Positions 11,465 to 23,057 are shown, counted from the first letter of the stretch. The stretch: 64,000 nt of DNA from Bacteroidales bacterium (GCA_016709025.1 JADJEQ010000044.1:1-64000), one strand, 5' to 3'. Numbers and translations are program-made. Notes: generated from the letters alone by a model not told the origin.

Positions 11465-11780
11465 GAGGGCATGGAGCATGGGGCATGGAGCATGGAGCAT
11501 GGAGCATGGGCTTCGCCGGGGAAATTTCGTCTTCTAATTGGCAGACAAGGGGACAAGGGGATATGGGGACAAGCCTGCCCGCCGCAACGAAGTGAAGGTG
11601 GGGGGAAGAAGACTGAGAGACGTAGAGTATGGAGCATAGAGTAGAGCATGGAGCATGGAGCATGGACTTAACCGGGAAATTTCCGTCTTCGAATTGGCAG
11701 ACAAGGAGACCAGGGGAAATGGGGACAAGGGGAAGAAGACTGAGAGACTGAGAGACTGAGAGACGAAGAGCATAGGGCTT
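11465..11780. repeat. Second composite GCATGGA / CCGGGGAAATTTCG repeat
   Basis: GCATGGAGCATGG runs (11468-11508 and 11645-11665) are each followed by a CCGGG(G)AAATTTCCGTCTTC-like module and GGCAGACAAGG, then GACTGAGA octamers (11740-11765). They are diverged copies of the units at 8965-9225. Confidence 0.75.
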
Positions 11781-11859
11781 TTTAGAATTTCTAATTTATA
11801 AGGCTTCGTCCCTCGTCCCCACCTTTCGTCCCTCGTCCCTTCTTCGCACAGGGCATGGA

Positions 11860-12325
11860 GAGGCAGCCCTGAAAGGGCGGAACATACTAACCGTGGGTGA
11901 AGCCTGGCTGCCTTACTTCCGGGCAGACAGAGCGAGCCCACGGTTGAAGACACCCCCTGGTTTCTAAGCCCTGAAGGGGCGGAATAAGATATGTACCAAT
12001 GAAAAAACCGGTGATGACCTGCCAGGTTGTCGGTGAAGACCTGCCGGGTTGTCTTGCAAAAACCGGTGAAGACCTGCCGGGTTGTCCTAAACCAGGTTTC
12101 GTTTTTCTATCGCTGATTCCAGGAAAACCCTGCAGGTCGGACGGTTCGCTGATGTCCGGGAAACCCGGCTGGTCGTTCCCATGCCAAACCAACCCGGGCC
12201 GCGACACCCTTCATTGCCTCCCTCCTGCCTTTGAACTGCCTCCCCATGCTTAACAAGAGTCGCAACCCGGGGCTTTGCCGGGCATAGTTCGTGGCACAAA
12301 GGAGGTAGCCCTGAAAGGGCGTATC
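11860..12325. repeat. GCCCTGAAAGGGC palindromes and a dispersed copy of the 208-bp unit
   Basis: Short palindromes GCCCTGAAAGGGC or GCCCTGAAGGGGC occur near 11867, 11970 and 12309. Between them, 12010-12290 carries three GAAGACCTGCC words, AACCCGGGCCGCGAC and GTCGCAACCCGGGGC in the same order as the tandem units at 1-660, but more diverged. No gene seen. Confidence 0.75.
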
Positions 12326-12328
12326 GCA

Positions 12329-13807
12329 CTAAGGTGTGGTCGCCTGTTGTATTTGCGGGACAGCCCCATCGGTCTTGTAAGTGCGGCCGGCACCGGAACC
12401 TTTGTAGCTAAATATTTTGAAGAAATAGTTTGTGCCGGAATTCAGGTTCTTAAACCAGGTACCCTGAACACCATAGGCTACATTCTGATCGGTGGAAGTA
12501 TCGGGATAAACCGTTCCGCTAACAGGAGCTACAACCGCGTCAAAGCTTACAGGGCTCATTCTGACCAGATAACCATCAGGAAGAACGGCACCGGTTGCAT
12601 CCACCCATTGTAACTGGATATTGTGCGCCGAAAAGCTGAGCGGATAATTGGACGGTTCAGGCAAAACAGGAATGGTGACAGTTCCGCTGCAGCTTACATT
12701 TACGGTTGACGCCCCGCCACCGGCATTCGTGACAAGGTTACTGTTATAACTACCGGTAACCAACCCCGACTTAAGCCTGACATAAACCAACGTATTTGCC
12801 AGGGTAGATGAGGTGTAAGCCACCGAAACAGAATTTCCGAAAGAAGAATTGTTTAAGGAAACTTCAAAAGCAGCAGTCCCGGTGATGGTAATGTTTCCGG
12901 CCGCCGGCGACAGACTTGTTCCGCTGAGGGTATAGTTTTGCGAGGCTGATGGCCCGGTCCCACCGGCATAGGTGAAGCCTGACAGAGCTGTCGGATTAGT
13001 TGTCAGAACTGGTGAAGCCCCGACACCCCAGACACTCTGCACGTATTCAGGGTGGTCGATGTAAGGGTTGCGGTTTCCCTGAATCGCATACACGGCATTG
13101 TTGCGATCGGTCTCTTTTGCAGAAACAGGATCGGCTGTATGCCATGCAGCCAGCATATTCAGAAACCAGGTTTCGAAAGCAGGGAATGCGTTATCCAACA
13201 ACACGGCATCGGCATTCTCATCAAAAGCAAACCATCCGGAAATAACATTCTCGTAGCGGGTAGCCATGTAGAAATAGTTTCGCGCCAGGTCACCCTTATA
13301 CTCGTTAACGGGTTCAAAAACAATACCGGTGTAGCCGGGATAGCTGCAGGGACCCAGTTTGCTGCCGTTGCCGGAAATAAGGGTTGGATTGGCAACCGTC
13401 CCGAAAGGATAGTTACCACGCATACCATTTACCGAACCATCGGTGGGAATCAGGTGAAAAAGATCGGAATACATGGGTGTACCTTCATTAAACCAGCTTT
13501 TTGGCCAGGAGTGCTCGCGGTTGTAACAGTCGCATTCATTGCTATAGTTACCGCACTGGTTGGATATAAAGGTAAATACACAATTGGAATACATGTCCCA
13601 TACTTTTCCATCGGGTCTGTCGTCGGTGGTCTGAAAATCGGTCCATAAATTATCATAACTTCTGACCGTATGATCGTTGATGATGTTATACAACTGTGTT
13701 TTAAGGGTTTGGCCGGTTCCGGTGGCCGTGTTGTAATATCCGGAAGGTATCTGTGCAACTGTAAGAACAGAAAGAAAAACAAAAAAAGAGGTAATAAAAG
13801 GGCGCAT
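12329..13807 (-). CDS. Secreted endonuclease I family protein with Ig-like and FN3 domains
   Basis: A 492-residue paralogue of the gene at 10193. It has a signal peptide (residues 1-18, ending TVAQ), then IPSGYYNTATG, and the nuclease core with CYNREHSWPKSWF, which holds the catalytic His. GNRNPYIDHPEYV marks the end of the nuclease domain (about residue 260). A beta-rich Ig-like repeat (about 275-375, YTLSGTSLSPAAGNITITG) is inserted before a C-terminal FN3-like domain that resembles the partner's. No T9SS tail is visible. It ends with TAG. The inserted domain is the main difference between the two copies. Confidence 0.9.
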   Translation of the reverse strand: MRPFITSFFVFLSVLTVAQIPSGYYNTATGTGQTLKTQLYNIINDHTVRSYDNLWTDFQTTDDRPDGKVWDMYSNCVFTFISNQCGNYSNECDCYNREHSWPKSWFNEGTPMYSDLFHLIPTDGSVNGMRGNYPFGTVANPTLISGNGSKLGPCSYPGYTGIVFEPVNEYKGDLARNYFYMATRYENVISGWFAFDENADAVLLDNAFPAFETWFLNMLAAWHTADPVSAKETDRNNAVYAIQGNRNPYIDHPEYVQSVWGVGASPVLTTNPTALSGFTYAGGTGPSASQNYTLSGTSLSPAAGNITITGTAAFEVSLNNSSFGNSVSVAYTSSTLANTLVYVRLKSGLVTGSYNSNLVTNAGGGASTVNVSCSGTVTIPVLPEPSNYPLSFSAHNIQLQWVDATGAVLPDGYLVRMSPVSFDAVVAPVSGTVYPDTSTDQNVAYGVQGTWFKNLNSGTNYFFKIFSYKGSGAGRTYKTDGAVPQIQQATTP

Positions 13808-14270
13808 AATAAATCGTGAAAGAGTTGTTATTCCGATGGTTGGTTTTTGTTAGCCATGTTTACCTGTGACGAGTGATTTTTTGCTGTGCTCAAATTACTC
13901 AACCCGGTCTTTAATATATCCACTAAAAGTATCGAAGTAATCGTTTTCCGGAAAAGTTACAGAATAACTTTAAAGGACCAAATCTCGTCGAAAAAAGCAA
14001 GGGGCAAAAACAGCCAATAATTTAAACCGTGCTGAATAATCAGAAAATTGCGGACAGGTAACGCAGCCAATATCACTGTCCGCGCCAGAACTTCAACATA
14101 AACCAGATAAGCAGGAACATTCCAGCTTTATTCTGTGCAACGGGCCAAAATCTATGCGCACAGGAAGCTTCTGCCAGCCAGACCGGTGGTGAAAAAGATG
14201 TGCTGAAGAAATCAGAAAATCATTGAAGAAATAACCTACCGGTATAATTTGCCGGCATCATACCCATGAA
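13808..14270. other. Intergenic region, no gene seen
   Basis: 463 bp of ordinary A/T-rich spacer, holding the presumed promoter of the minus-strand endonuclease. I see no ORF, repeat or strong hairpin. Confidence 0.5.
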
Positions 14271-14621
14271 TTACAATCCGAACAGACCGATTTTAAAACC
14301 AACGCTGCGTGGCTTTTTAATCTGTGAACCGGCAACCGGAATAAGGGTTGGTAAAATTTCGAGATACACGGAATTCAACATACGGTCAGGAATCGACATA
14401 ATACTGATTACTTTACTGTAAGGAGTACCCTGCCGCAGAATGCTGACATATTGCTGAAGAACATTGTCTTTGCCTTCTGCATGAATCACAATGCCACCGG
14501 TATCGCCATAATAGGAAATTGATCCAACGATACCCAATGCCTTACCTTTTTTTAAAGCATAAAAACGAAAGCCGGTATGCCTTTCGTCGAGACTAATAAT
14601 TATTTTAATAGCAGTTCTCAT
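14271..14621 (-). CDS. Divergent acylphosphatase-like protein
   Basis: A 116-residue cytosolic protein. Residues about 5-75 follow the acylphosphatase pattern: a beta strand, then TGFRFYALKKGKALGIVG (matching the GFR..A...LG signature with the phosphate-binding Arg), then GGIVIHAEGKDNVLQQYV (matching V.AEG....L..F). The usual VQGVGFR loop is replaced by ERHTGFR, and the catalytic Asn of the G-W-V-R-N strand is replaced (GSISYYG). The C-terminal 40 residues are extra. It is therefore probably an acylphosphatase fold without normal activity; the function is unknown. It stands alone, with large spacers on both sides. Confidence 0.65.
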   Translation of the reverse strand: MRTAIKIIISLDERHTGFRFYALKKGKALGIVGSISYYGDTGGIVIHAEGKDNVLQQYVSILRQGTPYSKVISIMSIPDRMLNSVYLEILPTLIPVAGSQIKKPRSVGFKIGLFGL

Positions 14622-15272
14622 AATTTTTCCTAATTAAAATCACAATAGTTGTTCATTCTAACCTGATTAACAGACATCATAATAAATCTATTTTTTCTTC
14701 TTTTAGGTGTTTATTTATACTGTTTATCTCAATCTTAAAAAACTATCAGGTTTTTCAGATTCCAAACCCGGAATTCTGCCGGATTCAGAAAGGTATTCAA
14801 ATGTCAAAAACAATCCGGTTCAAAAAATCATCACTCATTGACCTTCTGCAAGGCGATTCCGAAGAAAATATGTAAAAAAATTTTAAAAGAACGCAATTTA
14901 ACAGGGTAGCAAATCCCCGCCGGTTTATTATAAACATCGTCCAATGTTTATTGCCGGCACCATTTTCTATTTCAGCATGTCAAATGGAAGAGACAGACGA
15001 GTTGATTTGCGATGGTAAAGGTAAGTAGCAATATTGAAATTACAATGGGTTAAAATACTAATTTTTTGTTAAAATTGCAAATAATTTCGTAAGTATTTTT
15101 ACTTACAGAAAATTCGTGATAAAATTTCGATTAAAAATACTTAACTTCATTATTATCAATGCTTTACAAGTTCTAAATCATAAATCCGTACTTCATATTT
15201 CCGATTTATCATTTCAAACCAGGGCAAAAAGTGTCCCAAAATGGGTTCGGTGGGACAAGCAAAAAGTCATTT
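14622..15272. other. Intergenic region, no gene seen
   Basis: 650 bp, A/T-rich, with no convincing ORF. A short plus-strand frame at 15116-15334 lacks family resemblance and overlaps the end of the next gene, so it is not called. Confidence 0.45.
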
Positions 15273-17285
15273 TTACAAAAGCAGATCATCAATTGAGGAT
15301 ACCGGAGGAGCGCAAGTACTGTTATGACAACTGAAAATTAAATTGTGGTTTGGAATAAATCTGTTGGTGAAAACGGGTAATTTCGAACTGCTTTCTGCAG
15401 CGGCTATCAAAACGGCATTGTAAAATCTTTTGTTCAGATGTGCCGCATTCATGTATGCATCGGGACCGGTAATGACTATGGTGGTTACACCCTGAACCCT
15501 GGTTAAGGCTTGTGTTGCCCAGGCCGCATAAGCGGAAGGATAAGCGGTAAAATTTCTCTGCAGGTTGTTGATCATTGCATCGGCTTTTGCAAGGTACCCG
15601 GGTTTTTCAAGATAATGCCCAAGCACAGTCAGGACTTCAGCCATCACAGCATTGCCGGATGGCTCAACACCGTCGGCGGTCACCACCATCCTTGTAATGG
15701 CCGGCACCGTTTCGGATACCGGATTCATGGCAGGTGAATACCAGAAAAGAGGTCCTGTTTCATCCGTAAACCGTTCATTAACAATATGAACCAGTTCGTC
15801 GGCCAGGAAAATCCACTCTTCATCAAAGGTAACCTGGTACAGTGCGATGAATGCATCGGCCAGGTAAGCATAATCATCCAACAGAGCGTCAACACGGGAA
15901 TTGCCATTTTTCCATACCCTGTTCAGGTTCCCGCCTGAATCGTAGAAATTATTCCGGATGAATCCGGCTGCACCGATGGCTGCAACGAGCCATTCCTGTT
16001 TCTCCAAAGCCATGTAGCCATTGGCCAGGGCTTTAATCATCAATGCATTCCATGAAAGTATGGCTTTATCATCGAGACCGGGTCTTACACGTTTGCTACG
16101 CTCAATTAAAAGCTTTTTACCGGCCATTTTCACGAGTTGATTCAATTCCTCTTCCGAGAGATGCTCCCTTGAAGCAAACAACCCATCGTCAACCGGTCGC
16201 ATCAGAATATTCAGGCCTTTCTCCCACAAACCGGACCTGTCAACTCCCCAATAACCAGATAGCAGGTCAGCATATTCCGGCAGGATTTCTTTTATCTGAT
16301 CTTTCGTCCACACATAAAAGGAGCCCTCCCGTCCCTCACTGTCAGCATCAAGCGCAGAATAAAAGACACCCATCGGAGAAGTTAATTCCCTGAAAATAAA
16401 CGAGATCGTTTTTTCTACTACTTCTGCATATAAACCATCTCCGGTCGTCCGGAAAGCATTGGCATATAGACTCACCAACTGTGCATTGTCGTAAAGCATT
16501 TTCTCGAAATGGGGCACTTTCCAGGCTGCGTCGGTGCTGTAACGGGCAAACCCGCCCCCAATCTGATCGAAGATACCACCACAGGCCATTCGCAGGAGTG
16601 TTGTCTTGAGTTGCTCCAGCGATTCGTTGCTTTTACTCAAATGGTAATAATTCAATACAAACTGCCACACGGCAGGCATGGGGAATTTAGGAGCACCACG
16701 CAATCCGCCGAGTTCAGTATCGAAGCTCCACGACAACTGATCGAATATATCTTTTGCTATTCCGGCAGTCATTGATTCCGGATTATCAGGCATTTTAATC
16801 AGGCCGGACTCAGCAACCCCCTTTTGAATTCGCCCGGCCTGGGCTAACAATTCATTGTAACTACTTGCATATAAATTGCTTATCTGGTTTAATAGATCCA
16901 ACCATTGTTCAGGCCTGAAATAGGTTCCTCCCCAGAAAGGCCTTCCATCGGGCAAAGCGAAGCAATTCAACGGCCAGCCCCCGTTGCTGTTCAGCAACTG
17001 AACGGCACCCATATACACGTGATCCACATCGGGCCGCTCTTCGCGATCTACCTTGATACAAACGAAGAGACGGTTCATGATTTCGGCAACCTCCGGCTGA
17101 CTGAAACACTCATGTTCCATCACGTGGCACCAATGGCAGGCCGAGTAACCAATACTGATCAGCAGGGGTTTATTGTTGTCTTTTGCTGTGCTAAAGGCTT
17201 CTTTTCCATAAGGATACCAGTCAACAGGATTGTGGGCGTGTTGTAAAAGATAGGGACTGGTTTCGTGGATAAGGCGGTTAGGCAT
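15273..17285 (-). CDS. Thioredoxin-domain DUF255 / YyaL-type protein
   Basis: A 670-residue protein of the YyaL/SSP411 (spermatogenesis-associated protein 20) family. The N-terminal thioredoxin-like domain (about residues 1-160) opens with the family signature LIHETSPYLLQHAHNPVDWY and carries a CHWC motif (C50, C53). The remainder is an (alpha/alpha)6-like N-acylglucosamine 2-epimerase/glycosidase-type domain with APKFPMP, HFEKMLYDNAQL and LDDYAYLADAF. Length is normal for the family. The biochemical role is not established; a redox or sugar-processing function is usually guessed. The start codon abuts a repeat array, so its promoter must lie within or beyond that array. Confidence 0.92.
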   Translation of the reverse strand: MPNRLIHETSPYLLQHAHNPVDWYPYGKEAFSTAKDNNKPLLISIGYSACHWCHVMEHECFSQPEVAEIMNRLFVCIKVDREERPDVDHVYMGAVQLLNSNGGWPLNCFALPDGRPFWGGTYFRPEQWLDLLNQISNLYASSYNELLAQAGRIQKGVAESGLIKMPDNPESMTAGIAKDIFDQLSWSFDTELGGLRGAPKFPMPAVWQFVLNYYHLSKSNESLEQLKTTLLRMACGGIFDQIGGGFARYSTDAAWKVPHFEKMLYDNAQLVSLYANAFRTTGDGLYAEVVEKTISFIFRELTSPMGVFYSALDADSEGREGSFYVWTKDQIKEILPEYADLLSGYWGVDRSGLWEKGLNILMRPVDDGLFASREHLSEEELNQLVKMAGKKLLIERSKRVRPGLDDKAILSWNALMIKALANGYMALEKQEWLVAAIGAAGFIRNNFYDSGGNLNRVWKNGNSRVDALLDDYAYLADAFIALYQVTFDEEWIFLADELVHIVNERFTDETGPLFWYSPAMNPVSETVPAITRMVVTADGVEPSGNAVMAEVLTVLGHYLEKPGYLAKADAMINNLQRNFTAYPSAYAAWATQALTRVQGVTTIVITGPDAYMNAAHLNKRFYNAVLIAAAESSSKLPVFTNRFIPNHNLIFSCHNSTCAPPVSSIDDLLL

Positions 17286-17294
17286 AATAGTTTA

Positions 17295-18010
17295 GTGAAG
17301 AGAGTGAAAAGTGAAAAGTGAAAAGTGAAAAGTGAAAAGGTTCATCCCGCATTCGCGGGACTTATAGTTCAAAGGTTAAAAGTTCAAAAGTTCAAAGGTT
17401 CAAAGGTTCAGGAGTTTAAAAGACCTGTTGGCAGTTGGCAATTGGCAGTTGGCAAAAAAAAAGTAAAAAGTGACATCTGAAGGTTCAATGGTTCAAAAGT
17501 TCAAAGGTTCAGGAGTTTAAAAGACCTGTTGGCAGTTGGCAATTGGAAATTGGCAGTTGGCAGTTGGCAAAAAAAAGTGAAAAGTTAAAAGTGACATCTG
17601 AAAGTTCAATGGTTCAAAGGTTCAAAAGTTCAAGGAGTTTAAAAGACCTGTTGGCAGTTGGCAGTTGGCAGTTGGCAAAAAAAAGTGAAAAGTTAAAAGT
17701 GACATCCGAAAGTTCAATGGTTCAAAAGTTCAAAGGTTCAGGTGTTCAAAAGACCTATTGGCAATTGGAAATTGGCAGTTGGCAGTTGGCAAAAAAAGTA
17801 AAAAGTGACATCCGAAGGTTCAATGGTTCAAAAGTTCAAAAGCAAAGTTCAGGGTTCAAAAGACCTGGTTGGCAGTTGGCAGTTGGCAGTTGGCAAAAAA
17901 GAAAAGTAAAAAGTGACATCCGAAGGTTCAATGGTTCAAAGTTCAAGGTTAAAAGACCTGTTGGCAGCTTGCAGTTGGCAAAAAAAAGTGAAAAGTTCAG
18001 GAATTCAAAA
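17295..18010. repeat. Tandem array of 106-121-bp units built from short words
   Basis: Five units, with the marker GTGACATC at 17470, 17591, 17699, 17805 and 17913. Each unit runs GTTCAATGGTTCAAAAGTTC, then AAAAGACCTGTTGGCAG, then repeated AGTTGGC words, then an A8 tract and GTGAAAAG. It sits between two divergent genes (the YyaL-type gene and the subtilisin). Open frames in it are artefacts. Confidence 0.88.
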
Positions 18011-18377
18011 TTCGCTTCTGGTTTTAAGAGTCAGATCAGCGCGAACTATTACTAAACAACAAACATACCCCGAGTGTTTGACCATTTTAAGATTGGGATT
18101 CAGGATCACCGGCTCTGTGCGACTGAAATACCGGATATAATATGGAAAAATGGCTGAAAATCAACAGAAGGAAAAATTTCACAAGCCCGGAAATATTTCC
18201 GGAAATACTTTTTATCGACTTTCGGGACAGCTATTTAGATTTATTATAATTTAGCACTGAAAAAAAAACAGTGAAATCCGGGTGATCTTTACTTACCCGC
18301 ATTAAATTTTGACATCCTGAGGATAAGTCTGTATTGCCAACTAATGCATTATTAAACACTTACAAATAACTTTCACT

Positions 18378-21300
18378 ATGAGATTCTGGTATCTACTGTT
18401 AACTATTCTGCTGATTAGTCCGTCTTTTGCTCAAACAAGTTATAAGGTAAAACGCGGGGAACGTCCGGTCATCAACCTGCAATCAGTTCCGGAGAGTGCT
18501 TATTACAAAGGTGTCATCAAAATAAAGCTGAATGAATCGTTTACGAGGCAGCTGGATGAAAATCCAGCCTTTATTGATGCAGACGGCATTGTAAAACTTG
18601 GTATCAGCAGCATCGACCAACTGAACGAACAGTTCGGGGTAACCAATTTCGGGCTTCCATTCGGCAGTCCGGCGCACATTGCGAAATTTACCGAAAGGCA
18701 CCGGGCCTGGGGATTTCACCTTTGGTACAAGCTGTATTTTGACCAGACTGCAGATGTGAAAACGATACTCGCAGCTTATGAGGCACTGGGCGAAGTGGCA
18801 GTCGCAGAACCTGAATATATAAAGGTGTTGGTGACACAGGAAAATCCCATCATTTATACCCCTGAAGAAACAGCTGTCCGTTCGGTAGCCTGGACGCCCG
18901 ACGACCCTCGTTACAACGAGCAATGGCATTACAACAACACAGGGCAGCAGAACGGAACGGCCGATTCCGACATCGATCTGCCGGAAGCCTGGGAAATAAC
19001 CAAAGGAAATCCTGAAGTGATTGTGTGTATTGAAGACGGCGGAATTAACTATGCACACAGCGATATCGCAGCCAATATGTGGTCCGGCGTTGGATATAAC
19101 TTTGTCAACAATTCGCCCAACGTCACTACACACGACCATGGTACGCATGTGGCCGGCACCGTAGCTGCAGTGAGCAACAATGCGGTAGGGGTAGCCGGAG
19201 TAGCCGGTGGCGATGGGTCAGGCAACGGCGTCAGGCTTATGTCGTGCCAGGTTTTCACCAATGGCGGATCGGGTGGTTTTGAAAATGCCCCTATCTGGGC
19301 AGCCGACAACGGTGCAGCCATTTCGCAGAATTCATGGCAGTACACTTCGCCCAATTCATATGACCAGTCGGTACTCGATGCCATCGATTACTTCAATGTG
19401 AATGGCGGCGGGGAAGCCCTGATTGACGGAGGAATTACCATCTTCGCAGCCGGCAACAACGATTCTCAGTCACAATATTATCCTGCTTTTTATTCAGGAA
19501 CCTTTTCAGTAGCCGGTCTCACCAACCAGGATAAAAAAGCATGGTATTCAAATTACGGCGACTGGGTAGAGGTTGCTGCACCAGGCGGAGAAACCGACAA
19601 TGTGGCCGCCCGTGGTGTGCTGAGCACCCTCCCGAACAATACCTACGGATTTTACCAGGGAACCTCCATGGCCTGTCCGCATGTATCAGGACTCGCCGCA
19701 CTGATTGTATCACTTGCGTATGGTCAGTTTACCCCCCAGCAGGTGGGTGATATCATAAAAAACACCACAGACAATGTTGATGCCGCCAACCCCGGTTTTG
19801 TGGGCCAGCTCGGCACAGGCAGGATCAATGCATTTGCGGCACTTTCCGAAACCCAGGAACTGATGATCAACGTGAACAACCCGCTGGCTTTTTCAGCCCT
19901 TGCCGGAAGTAACACCGTCGTAAACCTTAACTGGGTAAAGAACGCTGAAAATAACGATGTAATGGTGGCGACTTCGATGGTCAATATTTTCGGTGATCCT
20001 GTCCAGGGCCAGGCCTATCAGACCGGTGAAGTGATTGAAGGTGGTGGGACCATCATCTACAAAGGGCCTGAATCTGCTTTTATACATGCTGACCTGACCA
20101 GCAATACACCTTATTACTATAAGGCCTGGTCGCTGAACGAAGTTCCTGAATATTCGCAGGGCCTTGCCGGCAGCGCAACCACCCTCAAAGAACCGATTAC
20201 CAGCTTTCCTTACCACGAAAGCTTTGACACGGAAAATTTTCCGCCTGCAAACTGGGAAAACAAGCAGTTGAGCGGTACCGGCCTCTGGGACCGGCAAACT
20301 GCCGGAACCAACCCCGATTGCCAGCCGCAATCAGGTGATGGCATGTCACGTTACAACAGCCATGTATTTGAGGCCGGAAACAGCAGCATCCTGGTTTCCC
20401 CTCCTGTTCAGTTTGGCGGTGATGATTATGAAACCAGCCTCTGGGTTTATCGCGACAGCGAAATGGCGGCCAACACAGACAAACTGGATCTCTACATCAA
20501 CATATCGCCGAATACCGGTTTCGCCACCCTGCTGGGCACCATTCACCGCTCAAAAGAGCTGGCACCGGTTGAAACTGAAGCCGGCTGGCATCAATATACC
20601 TTTGAAATTCCCGCCGCCTTCCACAATAAACTGGGTTACCTGGTTTTTAAAGGTACCAGCAACCTGGGGAACAACCTGTTTGTGGACGATGTTCACATTG
20701 AGGTTCCGGTGAACTGCTTCCCTCCCACCGATCTGGCTGTTGACAGCTACAATTCCGATGCTGCATCGGTTAGCTGGACAGGTGTTGAGCCAGCTACTGC
20801 CTGGGATGTGGAATATGGGATGCAGGGATTTGAACCAGGATCAGGAACCATCATACATGTAATTGACAACCTGTCGGCTGAACTCACAAACCTGGATCAA
20901 AATACCACCTACGATGTTTATGTCCGCGGAGCCTGTGCTACCGACGACACCAGCACCTGGGCCGGTCCGGTTGGTTTCACCACCCTGTGCAGTGCTTTAG
21001 CTCCATGGGATGAAACCTTCGAGGCCATGAACAGCAGCTTCGATTGCTGGCAGGTACTGACCAATACAGCCGATGACGGCGGATTAAACGGTAATAATCT
21101 GGTGCCCGCTACCGAAGGCTCATGGTTTGTTTGCACACCTGAATCTTTTGAAGGACAGGGTGAGCTTTACATCGCAGGCGGCACACGATCGGCAGCCATT
21201 GCCGGCACAGCGCCAGATTTCAACTGGCTGGTTACCGGCGAACTCAACCTTCCTGAAACAGGTAAAAATGATTTGAAATTCATGCTGCGCTATGGCAACA

Positions 21301-23057
21301 GTGAGGAGGAACAAACCAGGTTCCATGTTAACATTCTGTCGGATGGTACATGGCAGAATCTGCTTACCTATACTGGTTCATCGCCCGATAATTATTTTAC
21401 CGACTCGGTTTTCATCAACCTCGATGCCTTCAACGGACAAAAAGTACGGGTGGCATTCGTTTATGAGCAGAGCAACGGAATGAACCTGTCCATCGATCAG
21501 GTGTCGGTAAAGCCGGCAACCAATTACTGGACCGGTGGTGTGAATACAGCCTGGAACGAAGCGGGCAACTGGAGAACCGGTATACCCGCACAGGGGAGTG
21601 AAATTCATATTTACGAAGCCGAAAACCAGCCTTACATCAATGAAATAGCGGAATTCAACAGCCATGTTACCATCCATGCCCGGGCCTCCATGGTACTCGG
21701 ACCTGAAGCGGAAGTGACAGCCAACTTTTCATTTGAAAATTTCTCAGGCATTCCCGGCCTGATTCTTCAGGCAAATGAAACATCATCTGCGACACTTATT
21801 CACAATTCGCCGCTGATGACCGGCACCATAGAGTATATCAACAATGCAGGAGAAGGAGTTCATGGATGGCAGTTACTTTCTTCACCGGTGCTCATCCAGC
21901 CATTTGTGCCTGAGTTTATTTCAGAGACCGCCACTGCAGGCAATGAATTCTATAAATGGTACGAACCTGCTATAGACTGGACCAGTGCCCACAACAACGA
22001 CGGTACATGGAACGACAGTTTCGGAACGAATTTCACCAGGGGAATCGGTTATCTGGCTAGCTTTAATACCAATGAAACCAGGAATTTCGAAGGCTCGGTT
22101 ACTTCCTCGGCTTTTGAAATGCCCGGCCTCACAAATTCCACGGATGCCGGACATGGCTGGCACCTGCTTGGCAATCCTTACACTGCTTCCTATATTTGGG
22201 AACCGGCATATACCACTCTCTCTTTTACAGCAAAAGTATGGGATGCCACAACAGCATCTTATTCAGACCTTTATCCTGGAGGAATTATCCCGGCAATGAC
22301 TGGTTTCTGGGTGCAGAACCCCGATGTGGCTCCCTCCTATTATTTGTTTGCACCGGAGAACAGAACACATTTGCCGGCAAGCATTCCTTCTCCGGGAGAG
22401 GATGTAATTAAAATAACGGTAACTGAATCGGCTACGACAACTTCCCAGACATCGGTGATCAGGATAAACCCCGAAGCAACGGAAGGTTATGACCAGTTCT
22501 TTGATTCTCAGTTTCTGCCGGGCTTTGCCCCACAGCTATACACCGAATCAGGAGGGGTTAAATTTTCAACCAACACATTGCCGGTTCTGGGAAGCGGAAA
22601 GCAACTGAACATCGGATTTGTGAAAAATGATGCCGGCGATTTCAGTTTGTAGGTTCAATTGCCGGATATTTATCCCAATATGCTTGTTTTCCTGAATGAT
22701 AAAAAAACGGGTGCCATTCAGAACATCGGAGAGAATTCAACTTACAGCTTTACCGCTGCAGAAGGTGACGATCCTGCTCGTTTTGAGCTGATTTTCGGAA
22801 CAGTGGGTGTGAATGAGAGCAACCTTCCGGTGGATCTGATGTGCTATGCTTTGAGAAAAACCATCTATCTGAAGAGTGCATCACCGATTTCCGGTGAAGT
22901 GGTCATCAGCAGTCTGGCCGGAAAGCAATTGCTGAGAATGAAAGCTATGGGAGAGAGCCTGTTGAGCATTGATGGTTCAATCCTTGCGGCCGGCGCATAC
23001 CTGGTAAGCCTGATCAGCGATGGTGGGGTTGTTACGAAGAAGGTGGTTATTAATTAG
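18378..23057 (+). CDS. Subtilisin-family (S8) T9SS-secreted protease, in-frame TAG near 3' end
   Basis: Signal peptide (residues 1-18, ending SFAQ), an inhibitor-like propeptide, then an S8 peptidase domain with Asp220 (IEDGGINYAHSDI), His257 (GTHVAGTV) and Ser430 (GTSMACPHVSG). FN3, choice-of-anchor J/MAM-like and further FN3 modules follow, and a T9SS sorting domain closes it (SSLAGKQLLRM ... VTKKVVIN, end 23057). A TAG at 22650-22652 interrupts the frame, but the same frame continues without a gap (VQLPDIYPNML). A single-base substitution or sequencing error is therefore likely, rather than two genes. Restored length is about 1,559 residues. It is probably a secreted, surface-attached endoprotease. 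Confidence 0.9.

Noticed and set aside
17543..18055. A 170-codon frame with repeated WQLAKKSEK segments
   Set aside because: It is the translation of the tandem word array; codon content follows the repeat and there is no start context.
22650..22652. TAG recoding (amber suppression), also considered at 62938
   Set aside because: TAG ends other normal genes here (ridA at 28902, endonuclease at 12329), and frameshifts of the same likely origin are frequent.
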